From an uncultured Eubacteriales bacterium (lineage in GTDB: Bacteria; Bacillota; Clostridia; Peptostreptococcales; Anaerovoracaceae), in NCBI GenBank assembly GCA_900551415.1, contig URWB01000016.1:1-26055 (forward strand): 26,055 nt of DNA. The letters run 5' to 3'. The translations under genes and the position numbers were made by a program. Every line of letters begins with the position of its first letter. Within the stretch, counting starts at the first letter, position 1. The notes beneath the pieces were generated by a model. The model was not told where the DNA came from. It ran no database searches and saw only the letters and a list, made by a program, of their open reading frames with translations. Positions 15,572 through 22,289 of this stretch are shown piece by piece.

Positions 15572-16942
15572 ATGGAAAGCAGAAGATCAGAAAAGAAAAA
15601 CGCCAAAAAGATTATCCGCAAAGTGATGATAGCGAAGAAGCTGACGGCGCTGGGGATGGCGGCGGTGCTGGTGTTTTCACTGGCGGCCTGCGGCGCGGCT
15701 GACAGCGGAAAGCTGTCGTCCGACACAGTGAAATTGAAAGCTGCCGCCATGGGAGACGAGAATGCCTATAAAGAGCGGGTACTGGGGTGTCCGGTCGGCT
15801 GGGAGGATTGCGTACAGAAATTTTCTGTCCAGCTGTTTCAGCAGGCTTACGCGCAGCAAAGCGGCGCGGACCGCGATAACCAAGACAAGGCTGACGCAGC
15901 GCAAAGCGGCAGTGGGTTTGTCCTCTCTCCGGCTTCGGTGCTGACCGCGCTGCTGATGGCAGAGGAGGGCGCGGACGGCGAAACGGCGGCACAGATTCAG
16001 GAGGCTGTCGGAAGTGAAGTGTTTTATGCCCGCGAAGCCTTTCAGCAGATTTTGAACGCCAAAGGGGAGGGGACGCAGGTCAATACAGCAAATTCTGTCT
16101 GGCTGCGCGACGATCCGAACCTGCAGGTACAGGAAAGCTTTTTGGCGGCCATGCAGCAGTTGTTCGAGGCAGAGGTTTTCAGCGCGGATTTTGACAAAAA
16201 GACGGTGAAGGACATCAATCAGTGGTGCAAGACAAACACCAAAGGACGTATCGAAAAAATCCTGAACGAGCCGATTTCTCCGCAGACCATGCTGTATCTG
16301 ATCAACGCCTTGACCTTTGACGGCAAGTGGCAGTCGCCTTACAAGGATTATCAGGTAGGTGACGCTGATTTTACCGCGGCGGACGGCAGTGTGCAGACGG
16401 CGGAGATGATGTACGGTACGGAATACACCTACCTCGAGAACGATTTGGCGACAGGATTTGTCAAGCCTTATGCGGACGGTTACAGCTTTGTGGCGTTGCT
16501 GCCGCACGAGGGTCTGTCGATGGCAGACTTTGTGAAGGGGCTGAGCAAGGATACGTTCGCGCGCGCGTGGAAGGTCGAAAAGGAAACGCCGGTGGAAACG
16601 GGATTGCCGAAGTTCAAGACGGAGAGCGGCGCGGAGCTTTCGGAAGTGCTGCGGACCATGGGTATCCGAGACCTTTTTGACGCAGACCGCGCGGATTTGC
16701 ATAGAACGGCGACCACACCGGAGGGAAATCTCTTTGTCTCCAAGATTCTGCACAAGGCTTTTATTGAAACAGATACCGAGGGTACCAAAGCCGCCGCGGT
16801 CACAGCTGTCGTCGATGAATGCGGCAGCGCAGCGCCGAGCGAAATGAAACGCGTAATCCTCGATCGTCCGTTTTTTTACGCGATCATCGAGGAGGAAACC
16901 GGCATTCCGCTCTTCATGGGAACGGTAGAGCGTATGCATTAG
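15572..16942 (+). CDS. Serpin lipoprotein
   Basis: A 456-residue secreted serine-protease inhibitor-fold protein tethered as a lipoprotein. A basic head and hydrophobic stretch end in the lipobox SLAAC, with Cys40 the lipidated residue. The start ATG at 15572 follows GAGGGGG; a shorter start at Met19 is possible and gives a more typical signal length. The serpin domain covers residues ~65-455, with landmarks FVLSPASVLTALLMAEEGA, NSVWLR, INQWCKTNTKGRIEKIL, LINALTFDGKW and LDRPFFYAIIEEETGIPLFM. The hinge is EGTKAAAVTAV from residue 403, inhibitory in type. The loop after it (VDECGSAAPSEM) differs completely from that of the neighbouring membrane serpin, so the target protease should differ. It follows that gene by 147 bp with no terminator between them and probably shares its transcript. 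Confidence 0.9.
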   Translation: MESRRSEKKNAKKIIRKVMIAKKLTALGMAAVLVFSLAACGAADSGKLSSDTVKLKAAAMGDENAYKERVLGCPVGWEDCVQKFSVQLFQQAYAQQSGADRDNQDKADAAQSGSGFVLSPASVLTALLMAEEGADGETAAQIQEAVGSEVFYAREAFQQILNAKGEGTQVNTANSVWLRDDPNLQVQESFLAAMQQLFEAEVFSADFDKKTVKDINQWCKTNTKGRIEKILNEPISPQTMLYLINALTFDGKWQSPYKDYQVGDADFTAADGSVQTAEMMYGTEYTYLENDLATGFVKPYADGYSFVALLPHEGLSMADFVKGLSKDTFARAWKVEKETPVETGLPKFKTESGAELSEVLRTMGIRDLFDADRADLHRTATTPEGNLFVSKILHKAFIETDTEGTKAAAVTAVVDECGSAAPSEMKRVILDRPFFYAIIEEETGIPLFMGTVERMH

Positions 16943-16955
16943 ACGAACCGAAAAA

Positions 16956-17002
16956 AGACCGTCAACTTTTCGCGTAGTGCGGAAAGCGGGCGGTCTGATT
17001 TT
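16956..17002 (+). terminator. Rho-independent terminator after the serpin operon
   Basis: AGACCG (16956-16961) pairs with CGGTCT (16991-16996), enclosing an inner stem of CTTTTCGC with GCGGAAAG (one G-U pair) and a 5-base loop, followed by GATTTT. This two-part hairpin ends the sigma-serpin operon and marks the edge before the A/T-richer region. Confidence 0.65.
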
Positions 17003-17048
17003 CGGTATTCGGGTTTTGTATTTAGCCGGGCAAACCGGGGGTTATCTG

Positions 17049-17864
17049 TTATAGAATATTTGCAACAAATTCTTCTATCAAACGATTTATCTGTTCAGGT
17101 TTGTCTGTATTGGAATTATGTCCGGCTCCTTCAATCCATGACAAAGGAATTTTCGTATTGCGATGCCATGCTTTGTTGTACCGGATACACGAACCGGCGT
17201 GATCTTGTGTACCGCATATCAATAAAGCAGGACACTTAATTTCATACGGCAGATTCTTTTCTATGGCTGTTGCCAAAATACGAAAACCATGTCCGGCAAT
17301 TTGTGCGTAGCGTTTCTGGTTTCCGTCATAAGTCAGCATCATTTCACGCATGAGGTTTCTACCATAATCAGATACGGCAACGCCCTCCGACCCCGATTTC
17401 AGGATCCGTTTCCACGGATAATGCGCATATACCGGTTCCATCCGCTTCAAAAGCCAGATTTCAACCGCCGTCATATAGCTTCGCTGCAGTGGTGCAGAGT
17501 CAATGGAAACAAACCCTGTCATTCTGTTTGGGTAGAACTGCGCATAAGCCTGTCCCACATATCCACCCATGGACTGTCCGATAATAACAGGTCTTGCGAT
17601 TCCTTCTTGGTTCAATATATCGTTCAGCCATTTTGCCTCATCGAACAAATCAAAATCAAACCGAAACGGCCATGAGAAAGCGTGCGCCGGTGCATCCCAT
17701 ACTATAACATTATATTTGTTCTCAAAATACTGAATTTGCTTATCAAACAATCTATGATCCGCAGTCAATCCCGGCAGAAAAACAAGAGTAATTGCATCCT
17801 GGTTTGACACGCTTGCCCAGTAGTGAATCGTTCCGCAACGAGTATGATGTGTTTTTTCTTTCAT
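17049..17864 (-). CDS. Alpha/beta hydrolase
   Basis: A 271-residue alpha/beta-hydrolase fold protein, cytoplasmic, with no signal peptide. The nucleophile elbow is GQSMGG with Ser98; the acid is probably Asp221 (CGTQDHAG) and the base His249 (GAGHNSN). The oxyanion strand LVFLPGLTADHRLFD is near residue 28. The frame opens at a GTG at 17879, but GGAGG lies 8 bases before the ATG at 17864, so I start there. A near-consensus promoter lies upstream on the same strand. A lid-like insertion lies between residues 120 and 190 (WLLKRMEPVYAHYPW). The substrate cannot be assigned; relatives are annotated as esterases, lipases or peptidases. It is the first gene in the more A/T-rich right-hand part and has no functional link to its neighbours. 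Confidence 0.85.
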   Translation of the reverse strand: MKEKTHHTRCGTIHYWASVSNQDAITLVFLPGLTADHRLFDKQIQYFENKYNVIVWDAPAHAFSWPFRFDFDLFDEAKWLNDILNQEGIARPVIIGQSMGGYVGQAYAQFYPNRMTGFVSIDSAPLQRSYMTAVEIWLLKRMEPVYAHYPWKRILKSGSEGVAVSDYGRNLMREMMLTYDGNQKRYAQIAGHGFRILATAIEKNLPYEIKCPALLICGTQDHAGSCIRYNKAWHRNTKIPLSWIEGAGHNSNTDKPEQINRLIEEFVANIL

Positions 17865-17908
17865 CCGGATTTCCTCCACAAATTCCAGTTTATACGTCTG
17901 ATAATGTG

Positions 17909-17937
17909 ATTATAATGGAGAACTGGCACAATCGCAA
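17909..17937 (-). promoter_or_regulatory. Sigma-A-type promoter for the alpha/beta hydrolase gene
   Basis: On the minus strand TTGCGA (17932-17937) and TATAAT (17909-17914) are 17 bases apart, about 45 bases before the chosen ATG at 17864. This is a close match to consensus. Confidence 0.7.
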
Positions 17938-17995
17938 GACAATCTCGATGTTAAAAACAGAGCCAGATGCTGTGAGGCGTTCTGCTTAGTTTCTA

Positions 17996-18280
17996 ATGAA
18001 AGCGTGTGCAGATGCAGGGACTTCGTCTGACATGCTGCATGGTTTCGGAGCAGCAAAAGAAGAGCTTTTCAAAATCGCAAAGAAAAATATTTTGTTTGAT
18101 TGCCGATATCCGCACCTACGAGGGAAAAGATCCAGACGACAAGCCAAGATATGCTTTCTGCGAGCAAGATATGTCAGTGAAGCCTACGAAGACGCGCTGG
18201 ACCTTGAGGAGAAGGATCGGATCATCATTCAGCCCGGCATTGTAGATAACGTCTACAACAAGGAAAAGGAAAAGTTGTAG
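17996..18280 (+). pseudogene. Frame-shifted remnant of an unidentified protein
   Basis: Protein-like segments alternate between two frames. Frame A gives SSDMLHGFGAAKEELFKIAK, then the sense moves to a second frame for IADIRTYEGKDPDDKPRYAF followed by CEQDMS, and back to the first frame for SEAYEDALDLEEKDRIIIQP and GIVDNVYNKEKEKL before the stop at 18278-18280. The two shifts, near 18090 and near 18168, compensate. Joined, they give one plausible ~90-residue soluble, charged protein end. I do not recognise the family. There is no convincing ribosome binding site at the 5' end, so it is also probably truncated. It lies between the hydrolase and the sigma-factor gene. Alternatively, it is two unrelated chance frames. 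Confidence 0.4.
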
Positions 18281-18349
18281 CAGAAAGTCCAAATGTCCTT
18301 TATAATGGAAAAAAGACTGATGGAATTGATAAAGAAAGCGAGAACAAAA

Positions 18350-18979
18350 ATGCTACAGTTTTATTTACAGCTGCTGGAAACAGAAGAAGAACTGCAAAAA
18401 TTCACACAGCTATATGAAACTTACCGGAAACTGATGCACTGGACAGCGGAAGGAATTTTGCATGATGAACATCTTGCCGAGGATGCAGTACATGAGGCTT
18501 TTTTAAGAATCATTCAAAATTTTCATCAAATCAGAGAAATTCCATGTCCAAAAACAAGGAGTTTTGTTGTTATTATAGTTAGAAACGTTGCGTTAAATAT
18601 GCAGAAAAAACGTAAAAGAGAGGAAAAAGGAGTTTTCAAAGAACTTCTGCCAAAAGAGCGCACCGGCTATCGAGAAGATGCGCTTCGGCATGCAATCGAC
18701 GAAATCGCTTACGGCTTTGATGAAACAATCGATGAGATTTACAGAAACGAAATCATGGCAGCCGTATTATCTCTGCCGGATGTATCCAAAGAAGTATTAC
18801 TATTGTACGGTTACGTTGGGTATAACGTTCGTGACATTGCGAAGTATTTGAAAATTACAGAGGCGACTGCGTATAAACGACTTCAACGGGCAAGAAGCGC
18901 TCTTGCGGAAAAAATAGGAAGGAGGCAGGGAAATGACAGAAATGCAGCTTCGAGAAATTCTATGCGATGCGATGGTTAA
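18350..18979 (+). CDS. Sigma-70 family RNA polymerase sigma factor
   Basis: A 209-residue factor of the ECF-like group common in clostridial accessory regions. The frame is open from 18293, but relatives begin at a MLxFYLxLLExxEE-type sequence, which places the start at ATG 18350; the ribosome binding site there is weak (AGCGAGAAC). Region 2 shows FTQLYETYRKLMHW, AEDAVHEAFLRIIQN and CPKTRSFVVIIVRNVALN. Region 4 shows LSLPDVSKEVLLLYGYVGYN then VRDIAKYLKITEATAYKRLQ, a helix-turn-helix. The 3' end overlaps the DUF4367 gene by 47 bases, the normal coupling of such sigma factors with a membrane regulator. A TATAAT at 18301 could be part of its promoter, but no well-spaced -35 is evident. Codon use is more A/T-rich than for the sigma factor at 13255, and the two are not close paralogues. 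Confidence 0.88.
   Translation: MLQFYLQLLETEEELQKFTQLYETYRKLMHWTAEGILHDEHLAEDAVHEAFLRIIQNFHQIREIPCPKTRSFVVIIVRNVALNMQKKRKREEKGVFKELLPKERTGYREDALRHAIDEIAYGFDETIDEIYRNEIMAAVLSLPDVSKEVLLLYGYVGYNVRDIAKYLKITEATAYKRLQRARSALAEKIGRRQGNDRNAASRNSMRCDG
18537..18584 (+). repeat. Split direct repeat, copy 1 (inside the sigma gene)
   Basis: A 48-base stretch coding for IPCPKTRSFVVIIVR has 17 bases on the left (AAATTCCATGTCCAAAA) and 19 on the right (GTTGTTATTATAGTTAGAA) that recur identically at 19694-19741. The middle 12 bases are different in the two copies. Confidence 0.85.
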
Positions 18980-19652
18980 GGAATATGAATGGATTCCCGC
19001 GCCGGAAAATCTCCGGCATGATTATACGTTTTCTCCGGAGTTTGAGAAAAAGATAAAAAAAATGATGCAAAAGTACGGAAGCGGAATAAAGCAAAACACA
19101 TCAGCATTTCAAATGCACGCGGGACAGCGATATAATCCGGAACATGTTCGAATCGGTCGATATGCCATCCGGAAATTAACGGTGGTTATCCTGGCGGCGG
19201 TCATGATGCTGGCATTGGCAGCCTGTGCAGTCTATTCCGGAATTCAGTGGCATGAAACCGAAAACGCCCAAACGGGAACACTCGACGTTACTTTCGATGC
19301 AGATGCCTCTTATCACACGCAGAACCTCTTTGAGAAAAAAAGACCGGAAACACCAAAAAGATTTGAGATTGTGTCAGAATATGAGAATTCGGAACTGTAT
19401 CGAGTAAGTTATAAAGGTGAGGGCGAAGAGCGTATTGATTATGTGCAGGAAAGAAATCTGGATACAATGGGAATCAGCATTGACAAGGATGATGAAAGCT
19501 TCAAAGAGATTATAATTAACGGATATAAAGGCTATGCGGTAACGGAGGAAGCTTCGCCATATATCACATGGGCGGATTATAAATATTTGTATTACCTTGC
19601 CGGAAACGTGCCTTATGAGGCTTTAAGAAAAATGGCAGAAAGCATAGAGTAA
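18933..19652 (+). CDS. DUF4367-domain membrane protein, likely anti-sigma partner
   Basis: A 239-residue protein with an N-terminal cytoplasmic part (1-80: REILCDAMVKEYEWIPAPEN), one membrane segment (about 82-102, LTVVILAAVMMLALAACAV) and a C-terminal outside domain matching DUF4367, ending ITWADYKYLYYLAGNVPYEA. The AAC within the hydrophobic stretch looks like a lipobox but is too far from the N-terminus for a signal peptide, so it is probably chance. AAGGAGG precedes the ATG, inside the sigma-factor gene. This sigma/DUF4367 arrangement is widespread in Clostridia. The membrane protein is generally taken to hold the sigma factor until an outside signal arrives; no signal is known here. Confidence 0.82.
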   Translation: MTEMQLREILCDAMVKEYEWIPAPENLRHDYTFSPEFEKKIKKMMQKYGSGIKQNTSAFQMHAGQRYNPEHVRIGRYAIRKLTVVILAAVMMLALAACAVYSGIQWHETENAQTGTLDVTFDADASYHTQNLFEKKRPETPKRFEIVSEYENSELYRVSYKGEGEERIDYVQERNLDTMGISIDKDDESFKEIIINGYKGYAVTEEASPYITWADYKYLYYLAGNVPYEALRKMAESIE

Positions 19653-19693
19653 AAGCCGAAAACTCGCTTGTGAAAAAAATCGAAAAAAAATAA

Positions 19694-19741
19694 AAATTCC
19701 ATGTCCAAAATTCACCTCTTCGGTTGTTATTATAGTTAGAA
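19694..19741 (+). repeat. Split direct repeat, copy 2 (sigma-gene fragment)
   Basis: The left 17 and right 19 bases are identical to 18537-18584 in the sigma gene, with the same 12-base spacing but a different core (TTCACCTCTTCG instead of ACAAGGAGTTTT). In the corresponding frame it would read IPCPKFTSSVVIIVR, so it looks like a short leftover of a paralogous sigma gene. Similarity stops abruptly on both sides, and it lies just before the truncated secreted-protein gene. Confidence 0.8.
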
Positions 19742-19759
19742 GGAAAACTTCTGATTATA

Positions 19760-20002
19760 GTGCAGGAAGGAATCCATGGCGTTACTACCAAAGTAACAAT
19801 ACATTTATATCTGCAACAATACAGCAACGGAAGATGGGTTAACTACGATGACTGGCTTGAGACAAACGAGGGGATCAGCTGTACAGTTAGTAAAACCGTA
19901 ACTGTTCCAACGGGATATAAGTACCGTGCAAAAGCGTCTTGTTACGCCTACGCGGGAAGTGATTACGAACACATTGTAAAGTACAGCAAAGAAGTTCAGT
20001 AA
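19760..20002 (+). pseudogene. N-terminally truncated small secreted beta-sandwich-like protein
   Basis: The 80-codon frame reads GVTTKVTIHLYLQQYSNGRW, then a Trp/Asp turn, and ends YKYRAKASCYAYAG...VKYSKEVQ. This alternating-strand pattern, with a KVTI..LQ..sNGrW block, a VSKTVTV..GYKYR block and a final YSK, is that of short (about 140-150 residue) secreted proteins often found after sigma-70/DUF4367 pairs in Clostridia. Those proteins begin with a signal peptide and about 50 further residues, which are missing here. The frame opens at a GTG with no good ribosome binding site, directly after the sigma-gene fragment at 19694-19741. It may be a decayed target gene of the neighbouring sigma factor. 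Family placement is by pattern only. Confidence 0.5.
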
Positions 20003-20060
20003 CAAAAGATGATTCTGTTTTAAGAAGCACAACTATAGGAGTAAGAGAAACGAGGAGAAC

Positions 20061-20489
20061 ATGAGAACAAAGTGTTTGTTGTTAATTTATGTTGCCGGAA
20101 TGGCTTTGACTTTTGATTCGCTTATTTGGGGACGAGAATCTCTCCACTCCGCCTTTGGCGGTATGATTACATGGGTGGCTGTTATGATTTGGATTTACAA
20201 TAGAGGTAAATATACAATCAGAAAAGGAGAATTTTGCTTTATATTATCGTTTATTGTGGGAACGGCAATCATCTCCTTTTTAGTCGCTTCATTAGCAAAG
20301 GAGCCCGAGATTTCGCTTGCCCTTTCGGTTCTGTGTCTATGGCCTATAGGAATTTCGTTTCAATGGCTTAGTGAAGTGATTTCAAAAAATGATGAAAAAT
20401 CCATGTTCTTGATAATGATTGTTCCTTATATTCTTATTTATTTCTCAGGAATATATGGAATAAGTAAGAACAGAGCAGGAAGCCGTTAA
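20061..20489 (+). CDS. Membrane protein of unknown function, four helices
   Basis: A 142-residue hydrophobic protein I do not recognise. Four membrane segments are visible at about residues 5-22 (LLLIYVAGMALTFDSLIW), 32-46, 57-77 (EFCFILSFIVGTAIISFLVA), and 116-134 (MFLIMIVPYILIYFSGIYG), with a further hydrophobic stretch at 85-100. Charged loops carry KGKY/RKGE and SKNDEKS. The start is well supported by CGAGGAGA six bases before the ATG. It sits between the truncated secreted protein and the IS110 element and could be the last gene of the sigma/DUF4367 cluster, since no terminator is obvious between them. No function is proposed. Confidence 0.6.
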   Translation: MRTKCLLLIYVAGMALTFDSLIWGRESLHSAFGGMITWVAVMIWIYNRGKYTIRKGEFCFILSFIVGTAIISFLVASLAKEPEISLALSVLCLWPIGISFQWLSEVISKNDEKSMFLIMIVPYILIYFSGIYGISKNRAGSR

Positions 20490-20537
20490 TTAGAAAGGCT
20501 AATGCTAATGGAAAGAAAAAACTTTGTGAAAAGTGCC

Positions 20538-20566
20538 TTGTATAGCTAAAAAGCTTCCTGTATAAT
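20538..20566 (+). promoter_or_regulatory. Promoter upstream of the IS110 transposase
   Basis: TTGTAT (20538-20543) and TATAAT (20561-20566) are 17 bases apart. Transcription would begin near 20573, about 95 bases before the transposase ATG, and run through the palindrome GTCAAGAGCTTGAC (20575-20588). AGGTCA at 20574 and TGACCT about 60 bases later could also pair, giving a structured leader. Confidence 0.6.
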
Positions 20567-20667
20567 TTAAATAGGTCAAGAGCTTGACAATAAAAAATAC
20601 CTCAAGTAAATTTAGAGTATTACTGACCTGGTCGTTGGTAAAATCTAAAAAACAAGAGGTATCTAAT

Positions 20668-21742
20668 ATGAATCTTACCGGAACAACGAAAAAAAATCAA
20701 GTCACTTGCGCAAGTATTTTTGAAAAACAACAGCAAATTCAAAAAACAGAAGAACTCATAAAAAGCTTGAAGTCGTATACATGGCATGAACTGGAAACTC
20801 CCGGCAAGTTCGACAAGAAGCTGTCTTTTGTCAGCGATGAGATGCTCATCATCGGCTGCGATGTAGGAAGCGAAGCACATTACGTCAGAGCAATCGACAC
20901 CAGAGGCAGAGAACTCAGCAAGACAGCCTTTCCCTTCAGCAATAGTTCCGAAGGATTTCAAAGCATGAAGACCTGGTCGACGGAGCTCGCCGTGCAGAAC
21001 GAAAAGCATCAGATCGTGCTGGGTTTAGAACCCACCGGACATTACTGGTTCTGTCTGGCAAGCTGGCTGATCGCAAACGGAATCAGTGTGGTACAGGTGA
21101 ATCCTTATGCGGTAAAGCAGACAAAAGAAGTTGAAGATAACAGTCAAAGCAAGGATGATAGAAAAGATCCGAAGCTGATTGCGAATCTGGTGAAGGATGG
21201 AAACTTCGGCATGCCGTACTTACTGGAGGGATTGTACGCGGAAATCCGCAGACTGTCCATGTTCCGAGACCAACTGCAGGGGGATCGGATCCGAAACTTC
21301 AACCGTCTGCATCGGGAAATGAAAATTTACTTTCCGGAGTACAAGGACGCCTTTGGGAAGGTAGACGGTACGTTCTGCCTGGAACTTCTGCAAGCAGCAC
21401 CGTTTCCGGAAGATCTTCTGCAGCTTGAGCCTGGTGGCGTGCAGCTCCGGCAAGCATCAAGGACAGACGAAGATCAGCCATAGAGGACGCAAACGGCTGC
21501 GGTACTGGCTATTTCAAGCAGCAAAGTCGGCAGTCTGTCACGCCGAGGAATTCAAAGCGCTGCATGTATACTATACGACACGCAGCGAAAATCCGCTGAA
21601 AAAGATGCAGTCACTGATTGTGATAGCCTGTAAGTTATTGCGATTGATTTATACGATCCTAAAAAAGGGAGTCACTTATGCCCCTGAGAAAATGCTCGGA
21701 GATATTGTAGGGAGAAAGCAAGAAACAGCGCAGGCAGCATAA
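20668..21742 (+). pseudogene. IS110-family transposase with internal deletion
   Basis: The first part (ATG 20668, after AAGAGGT) carries the RuvC-like DEDD domain: MLIIGCDVGSEAHYVRAID with the first Asp, VLGLEPTGHYWFCLASWL with the Glu, and DDRKDPKLIANLV with the last acidic residues, ending at PFPEDLLQLE. At about 21423 the sense jumps frame to LSLVACSSGKHQGQTKISHR, the start of the Transposase_20 serine-containing domain, which runs to 21742 (GRKRLRYWLFQAA, YAPEKMLGDIVG). In intact relatives of about 400 residues, some 100 residues of coiled-coil linker and HhH region separate these points, so roughly 300 bp are deleted and the frame is shifted. The product cannot be an active transposase. 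Confidence 0.85.
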
Positions 21743-21764
21743 AACGAACCGTTAAAGCAACGAG

Positions 21765-21857
21765 GCGGAATCCTGCCGGGTTTCGGATGAAAACGAAATC
21801 GGGCAGGGTTCCGCAAGAGAAACCCAAAACAAAAGGCTGCGGTGGGAAACCACCGCA
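21765..21857 (+). ncRNA. Candidate structured RNA (possible IS110 bridge-type RNA)
   Basis: Two adjacent hairpins are visible. In the first, 21765-21785 pairs with 21794-21814 at 20 of 21 positions (two G-U pairs, one G-G mismatch) around an 8-base loop. In the second, TGCGGTGG (21838-21845) pairs with CCACCGCA (21850-21857) around a GAAA tetraloop. Long G+C-rich stems stand out from the A/T-rich flanks. IS110-family transposases are known to use a non-coding bridge RNA from one element end, so this is one candidate; a different RNA or a DNA-level structure is also possible. No promoter or internal-loop match to targets was established. Confidence 0.4.
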
Positions 21858-22233
21858 TAGAAAAAGAAGCAGGCCCAACGGAAGAAGCAAGGAAGAGCGT
21901 CCACTGAAAAGTTTTCTTTGCAAGAAACGGAAGGTCAGTAAGAAACAAAATAAACAAGAGCTGTAGCTGGCAGTAGTTCACTCCGTAGGGCAGGACCCTG
22001 TTTGAAAGCTTAGTCGGCACTCGGTGTATGAATAGGTGGGACGAAGGAAGTTGGTACGCGATACCATTAGACACGGAAGGTTCACCATCATAGTTTGACA
22101 GAGGGAAAAATAGCCTTTAAAAAAATGAAGCGAGGATGCTTTGTTTGCTATACCCACTTTCAACGAATCAGCACAAGATGCAATGACAATTCTACACTTT
22201 TAGCTCTTGTCTTGAGGTAACTATTTAAAGAAA

Positions 22234-22262
22234 AAGCCCATAAAATCAATGATTTAGGGCTT
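22234..22262 (-). terminator. Minus-strand terminator hairpin
   Basis: AAGCCC (22234-22239) pairs with GGGCTT (22257-22262), with an inner near-complementary TAAAATCA/TGATTTA stem. Read on the minus strand it is followed by TTTTTCTTT, a good Rho-independent terminator. No minus-strand gene ends here; it lies just before the kinase gene on the other strand. Confidence 0.6.
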
Positions 22263-22289
22263 GCCATTGTAGGAAAGGAGTGCGATGCA

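Larger units (their letters stand above)
20490..22200 (+). mobile_element. Defective IS110-family element (ends approximate)
   Basis: The element is defined by a damaged IS110-type transposase gene at 20668-21742, with a structured leader before it and about 450 bp of structured non-coding DNA after it. IS110 elements lack classical terminal inverted repeats and often make no target duplication, so the true ends cannot be fixed from one copy; the limits given are guesses. Since the transposase is broken, the copy can only move if another copy supplies the enzyme. Confidence 0.55.
21743..22289. other. 547-bp gene-free stretch with strong RNA-like hairpins
   Basis: No reading frame here has a protein-like sequence or a ribosome binding site. 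Instead there are several hairpins: a 21-bp stem at 21765-21814, a perfect GAAA-tetraloop hairpin at 21838-21857, and TGGTA/TACCA at 22052-22066 inside a GGTG/CACC pairing. A terminator-type hairpin lies at 22234-22262. The first two thirds probably belong to the IS110 element's non-coding right flank; the last ~60 bases lead into the kinase gene. Confidence 0.6.

Noticed and set aside
15677..16939. 420-codon minus-strand frame opposite the lipoprotein serpin
   Set aside because: Long but Arg/His/Leu-rich with no recognisable motif or ribosome binding site; it is the mirror of a G/C-rich serpin gene.
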